A program made the translations under genes and the position numbers. Below, one piece after another: positions 60,223-64,000 of a DNA stretch of 64,000 nucleotides (positions are counted from its first letter, which is position 1; every line of letters begins with the position of its first letter). Below the pieces are notes generated by a model. That model made no database searches. It was given only the letters and a program-made list of their open reading frames with translations, and had not been told where the DNA came from. Source of the stretch: Comamonas sp. (GTDB lineage: Bacteria > Pseudomonadota > Gammaproteobacteria > Burkholderiales > Burkholderiaceae_C); NCBI GenBank assembly GCA_015478895.1, contig JADMKK010000021.1, positions 62,001 through 126,000 on the forward strand. The letters are read 5' to 3'.

Positions 60223-62238
60223 GTGTCCATCCCCCAATCTTTCATTCAAGAGCTACTCGCCCGCATCGACGTTGTCGATGTGGTGGGCCGCTACGTGCCC
60301 CTGAAAAAAGGCGGTGCCAATTTCATGGGCCTGTGCCCATTTCATGGCGAAAAGTCGCCCTCTTTCAGCGTGAGCCCAGCCAAACAGTTCTATCACTGCT
60401 TTGGCTGCGGGAAAAACGGCAATGCCATCAGTTTTTTGATGGACCACGCAGGCATGGGCTTCGTGGAAGCCGTGCAAGACCTCGCCAGCCAAGTTGGCAT
60501 GGTTGTCCCGCAGGAAGACGTCAGCCCGCAGGAGCGTGACCGGCAGGCAGCAGCCAAAGTCAAGCAAGCCACGCTCAACGATGTGCTGGAGCGTGCAGGG
60601 CATGCCTACCGCAACCAGCTCAAAGACAGCCCCCATGCGGTGCAATACCTCAAGCAACGCGGCGTCAGCGGTGCCATCTCCAGCAAATATGGCTTGGGCT
60701 ACGCACCAGCAGGTTGGCGCAATCTGGCCAGCGTGTTTCCGGAATATGACGATCCGCAACTGCAGGAAAGCGGCCTGGTCATCGTGGGCGAAGACGAAGA
60801 CAAGCGCTACGACCGCTTTCGGGACCGCATCATGTTCCCGATTCGCGATGTCAAAGGCCTGTGCATTGGCTTTGGCGGGCGCGTGCTGGGCGATGAAAAA
60901 CCCAAATACCTGAACTCTCCCGAAACGCCACTGTTCCACAAAGGGCGGGAACTCTACGGCCTGTTTGAAGCGCGCGATGCCCTGCGCAGCATGGGCTATG
61001 CCTTGGTCACTGAAGGCTATATGGATGTCGTGGCGCTGGCACAGCTGGGCTTTCCCAACGCCGTAGCCACACTGGGCACGGCCTGCACCGCCGACCACGT
61101 GCAAAAGCTGTTTCGTTTCACCGACTCCGTCGTGTTCAGCTTTGACGGTGACAGCGCCGGTCGCCGCGCTGCGCACAAAGCGCTCGAAGCCGCACTGCCC
61201 TATGCCACAGACACGCGCAACGTCAAATTTCTGTTCCTGCCTGCCGAGCATGACCCCGACAGCTTTATTCGTGAACAGGGCAGCGATGCGTTTGCTCGCC
61301 ACATCAGCAATGCCTTGCCACTGAACGCTTTTTTACTGGAAGCAGCCAGCGTTGACTGCGATTTGGGCCAGGCCCAAGGCCGCGCCAAGCTCTCCAGCCA
61401 GGCGCGCCCGCTGTGGAATCTATTGCCAGACGGCGCTTTCAAACGCCTGGTGCTGGCCGAGCTGGCCCAAAAGATTCACATCGAAACGCGAGAACTTTCC
61501 GAACTCTGGGCCCAGGCTGAAGCACAAGAAAAACGCTACCAGCGCAGCCCCAGCAAACCAGCCCTAAGCTTTGAAACCCCGCCCAGTGACTACGGCCACA
61601 GCGTGCCGGACTGGATGCCCGACTTCGCCCCCCCTCCACCGATGGCAGGCAGCCACGGTGCAGCGCGCAATTACCAAGATGGATGGCGCAGTAACCCGCG
61701 CAGTGACTGGAAACGCCCGGGCGGCGGCAAGTTTGATCGCAAAAAAGACAGCTGGCAGCCCATGTCCCAAGGGCCACGTGTGGCGCCCTCCACGGCGCCC
61801 GACCAAGCTGCGCGCCTGCTGCTGTCGCACATGCGGTTTATAGAACAGCTCGATAACGACGATCTGGACACCTTGGTGCACCTGCCTGCGCCGCACGGGC
61901 CGCTGTTCGCCTGGATTGAAAGCCACTTTCAAGACCATGGCCCGCTGCCTTGGGCCATCTTGAAAGAGCAAGCGGCCAACTCCGTCTACGGTGCTTTCGC
62001 CATCCAGCTGATGGAAAGCGACCACGGCCACCCCGAAGGTGAAGAAGCGGAGCAGCTTGCAGAATTGCGCCGCATATTGAGCCCCATGATGGCCAAGCGC
62101 ATCGAAGTGCTAGAGCGTGAAGCCCTGAATGCCTATGCCGCCAACCCCAGCGACACCAACATCCGCACGCACTACCAAGCTTTGGTTGAGCGTCGCAAGC
62201 AATTGCAGGCTGCTGCGCTACCACCTTCTGACAAGTAA
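60223..62238 (+). CDS. dnaG: DNA primase
   Basis: A 671-residue primase beginning at GTG. The CHC2 zinc finger CPFHGEKSPSF...YHCFGCG is at residues 38-64; the core includes VTEGYMDVVALAQLGFPNAVATLGT (TOPRIM glutamate), SFDGDSAGRRAAHKAL (DxD) and HDPDSFI. The C-terminal helicase-binding domain is preceded by a low-complexity linker (~440-520) rich in Pro, Gly, Ser and Arg. It synthesises RNA primers at the replication fork. No Shine-Dalgarno sequence is obvious before the GTG. Confidence 0.97.
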   Translation: MSIPQSFIQELLARIDVVDVVGRYVPLKKGGANFMGLCPFHGEKSPSFSVSPAKQFYHCFGCGKNGNAISFLMDHAGMGFVEAVQDLASQVGMVVPQEDVSPQERDRQAAAKVKQATLNDVLERAGHAYRNQLKDSPHAVQYLKQRGVSGAISSKYGLGYAPAGWRNLASVFPEYDDPQLQESGLVIVGEDEDKRYDRFRDRIMFPIRDVKGLCIGFGGRVLGDEKPKYLNSPETPLFHKGRELYGLFEARDALRSMGYALVTEGYMDVVALAQLGFPNAVATLGTACTADHVQKLFRFTDSVVFSFDGDSAGRRAAHKALEAALPYATDTRNVKFLFLPAEHDPDSFIREQGSDAFARHISNALPLNAFLLEAASVDCDLGQAQGRAKLSSQARPLWNLLPDGAFKRLVLAELAQKIHIETRELSELWAQAEAQEKRYQRSPSKPALSFETPPSDYGHSVPDWMPDFAPPPPMAGSHGAARNYQDGWRSNPRSDWKRPGGGKFDRKKDSWQPMSQGPRVAPSTAPDQAARLLLSHMRFIEQLDNDDLDTLVHLPAPHGPLFAWIESHFQDHGPLPWAILKEQAANSVYGAFAIQLMESDHGHPEGEEAEQLAELRRILSPMMAKRIEVLEREALNAYAANPSDTNIRTHYQALVERRKQLQAAALPPSDK

Positions 62239-62683
62239 TACTCAATAAATGAGCAGTGAGCCCTGATGTAAATTGGGTTTCAGATAGTTATCTATTTGAA
62301 AACCTAAAATATCAACGGTATACCGCTCTCTTATTGATAGCTTGCTTTCTTTTATCAGAGAGAAAACGGGCACTTGTAACAGAGGCAAAAAATATTTGCA
62401 GAAAAAATGCATTTAGCCCTTGCAATTTCTGGCAAACGCTATAATTAATCATTCATCGGCAAGAGCGACAGCAGCACCTCCGGCCCGGGCACCGTGATGG
62501 AATCACGTGTTTAGCAGCAATTGCTAGCCCAATATCCGCAAGGACTGCATACCAAATGATCGCCCAGACATCTTGCCGTGGAGCTTATTCGCTCCCCGTA
62601 CGTGCTTCAGTACGTCCATGCGCCGGGTTAGGTGGCGCTTGCGTTTTCCCTTTGTGAGATAGCTTTTGACCAAGAGGTAGTGC
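62239..62683 (+). promoter_or_regulatory. rpoD promoter and leader region
   Basis: A 445-base gap. TATAAT (62440-62445) is an excellent -10, placing the start near 62452 and leaving a ~230-base leader. TTGCAA (62420-62425) is present but only 14 bases away, so the -35 is unclear. The -10 lies at the end of a dispersed palindrome copy. The leader has possible hairpins GTGAT/ATCAC (near 62495) and CGTAC/GTACG (near 62600). GAGG precedes the rpoD ATG. No gene is visible; the first ~160 bases are A/T-rich and include another partial palindrome half (ATTGATAGCTTGC). Confidence 0.6.
62403..62450. repeat. dispersed palindrome copy carrying the rpoD -10
   Basis: CATTTAGCCCTTGC, loop, GGCAAACGCTATAATTAAT. 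It aligns with the copy at 46284 and its final AGCTAT(A)AA element reads CTATAATTAA here. Confidence 0.75.
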
Positions 62684-64000
62684 ATGCCCGTTTCAAAGTC
62701 CGCGAAGTCCAAGCAGGCGCCCATCGCTTCCGCGAAGCCCAAAACGTCTAAAACCATTGCAGTTGCCAGCGCCCCAGCGCCTGCTGCAAAAAAAGTGACT
62801 CCTGCAGTTGCTGTGAAGAAGCTTGCTGCTGCGCCCCAAAAGGCAGCAACTTCCAAGAAAGATTCCGATATGGCGACCTTGTCCCAAGCTGAACTCAAAG
62901 CCATGGCCGATGCGCTGCTGGCCGAAGCCACTCCCAAGCGCAGCAAAAAGAAGGCTGATGCCGACGATGCGCCCGTAGCCAAAAAGCCTGCGGCTAAAAA
63001 AGCCGCAGCACCCAAAGAAAAAGAAGCCGCAGCCCCTAAGACTGCTGCAGCAAAGAAGGCACCCGCCAAGAAGGCAGTCAAAGCCGTTGAAGAAGCCAAG
63101 GCACCTGCAAAGCGCGGCCGCAAGCCCAAGGACCAGGAAGCGTCCGATATGGACGATGCTGACCTGGGCGACATTGAAGCCGACTTGGAAGTCGAAGCTG
63201 AGCCAGAAGTTGTTGTGGCTGAGGCCGGCACGCCCGAGAAAGTCAAGCCCCTGCGCATGAAGATCAGCAAGGCCAAAGAACGTGCCTTGATGAAGGAATT
63301 TGGTCTGGACGAAACCGTTCTGACTGAAGACGAATTGAATACCCGCCGTCAGCGTCTGAAGATGCTGATCAAGCTCGGAAAGACACGCGGTTACCTGACT
63401 CACTCTGAAATCAACGACCACTTGCCCGACAAGCTGGTCGATGCGGAAACGATGGAGGTCGTCATCTCCATGTTGAGCGACATGGGTGTGGCGGTGTACG
63501 AGCAAACGCCCGACGCCGAAACCCTGCTGCTGAACAACACCGGCCAAGCTGCCACCACTGAAGAAGAAGCGGAAGAAGAAGCGGAAGCCGCTTTGTCGAC
63601 CGTGGATTCGGAATTTGGCCGCACGACCGACCCTGTGCGCATGTACATGCGTGAAATGGGCACCGTCGAGTTGCTGACCCGCGAAGGCGAAATTGAAATC
63701 GCCAAGCGCATTGAAGGCGGTTTGATGGACATGATGGAAGCGATCTCTGGATCGCCCGCCACCATTGCCGAAGTGCTGGGCATGGCGGCTGACATTCGCG
63801 AAGGTAAGGTCGTTATCTCCACCATCGTTGACGGCTTTGTGAACGCCAACGAAAACGATGACTACGTGGCCGAAGAAGACTTCGACGAATACGATGAAGA
63901 AGACGACGACGATGGCAAGGGTGGCTCCAAGGCGCTGACCAAGAAGCTCGAAGAGTTGAAGAACGAAGCTTTGTCGCGTTTTGACAAAATTGCCGAGAAC
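62684..64000 (+). CDS. rpoD: RNA polymerase primary sigma factor RpoD (5' part)
   Basis: The gene runs off the window; 439 residues are visible. Residues 1-~185 form a Lys/Ala/Pro-rich then acidic extension with KKPAAKKAAA-like runs and RGRKPK near 142. Region 1.1 follows (~187-285; RMKISKAKERALMKEFGL, LIKLGKTRGYLTHSEINDHLPD), then an acidic Glu-rich break and region 1.2 (EFGRTTDPVRMYMREMGTVELLTREGEIEIAKRIE, from ~307). An acidic Asp/Glu-rich insert (near 395-412) lies in the non-conserved region. Long N-terminal extensions are known for betaproteobacterial RpoD. Regions 2-4 are outside the window. Confidence 0.96.
   Translation, partial: MPVSKSAKSKQAPIASAKPKTSKTIAVASAPAPAAKKVTPAVAVKKLAAAPQKAATSKKDSDMATLSQAELKAMADALLAEATPKRSKKKADADDAPVAKKPAAKKAAAPKEKEAAAPKTAAAKKAPAKKAVKAVEEAKAPAKRGRKPKDQEASDMDDADLGDIEADLEVEAEPEVVVAEAGTPEKVKPLRMKISKAKERALMKEFGLDETVLTEDELNTRRQRLKMLIKLGKTRGYLTHSEINDHLPDKLVDAETMEVVISMLSDMGVAVYEQTPDAETLLLNNTGQAATTEEEAEEEAEAALSTVDSEFGRTTDPVRMYMREMGTVELLTREGEIEIAKRIEGGLMDMMEAISGSPATIAEVLGMAADIREGKVVISTIVDGFVNANENDDYVAEEDFDEYDEEDDDDGKGGSKALTKKLEELKNEALSRFDKIAEN

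Noticed and set aside
62446-62640. tRNA or known small RNA in the rpoD leader
   Set aside because: Several short hairpins are possible but no cloverleaf, T-loop or CCA end is visible, and nothing matches a conserved RNA I know.
1-64000. CRISPR array, prophage, insertion sequence or genomic island
   Set aside because: No regularly spaced direct repeats, no transposase, integrase or phage structural gene, and no abrupt composition change were seen.

Overview
The window looks like ordinary chromosome of a flagellated betaproteobacterium, most likely a Comamonadaceae member (Comamonas/Acidovorax/Rhodoferax relatives). Reasons: the xseB-ispA-dxs cluster, flhDC as flagellar master regulator, a ybiB-cobA pair, Bug-type periplasmic binding proteins, divergent pmbA/darP, and a dispersed short palindrome of the kind I recall from this family. 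I see no transposase, integrase, phage gene, CRISPR array, rRNA or tRNA. The family assignment is inference from gene content, not from a search.

Layout. 1-2325: end of a DNA-ligase-associated repair cluster (Lhr-like helicase, PdeM phosphoesterase). 2350-11094: a minus-strand cobalamin operon headed by a clear cobalamin riboswitch and running btuB, cbiA, btuF, cobO, cbiB, threonine-phosphate decarboxylase, cobQ. 11274-21920: a CoA-thioester catabolic island with an enoyl-CoA hydratase/3-hydroxyacyl-CoA dehydrogenase and a MmgE/PrpD protein on minus, and an acyl-CoA dehydrogenase, Bug binding protein, NDP-forming CoA ligase, a hydrolase lacking its catalytic residues, a LysR regulator and an AbrB-type membrane protein on plus. 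22115-24501: TRAP permeases DctQ/DctM without a binding protein. 24502-26276: NhaA behind a structured leader. 26355-31221: a MacAB-TolC-like tripartite efflux operon. 31393-35169: tsaD, a DUF937 protein, ybiB and cobA.

35413-49172: chemoreceptor, acyl-CoA thioesterase, HI0933-type flavoprotein, rpsU, yqeY, a lipoprotein metallo-hydrolase, a TtuC-like dehydrogenase, a PAS-PAS-GAF-GGDEF-EAL protein, an EamA exporter, pmbA, darP and mog. 49269-52987: a Bcr/CflA efflux pump and two tandem TRAP binding proteins without permeases, plausible partners of the DctQM pair 26 kb away. 53186-56391: dxs, ispA, xseB. 56986-64000: an EamA transporter, a sulfurtransferase, flhDC, dnaG and the start of rpoD, which runs off the window.

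The most unusual signal is a family of about a dozen imperfect ~45-50 bp palindromes (core CTAGCCCTTGC - loop - GCAAG..AGCTAT). Copies lie between genes, inside two coding sequences (cbiB, flavoprotein), across start codons (cobO, possibly cbiA), at a stop codon (Bcr/CflA pump) and at the -10 element of rpoD. Other points worth a look are the nhaA leader RNA, the alpha/beta-hydrolase pseudoenzyme inside the CoA operon, repeated AACGGT boxes before flhDC, and an EF-hand-like loop in the DUF937 protein.
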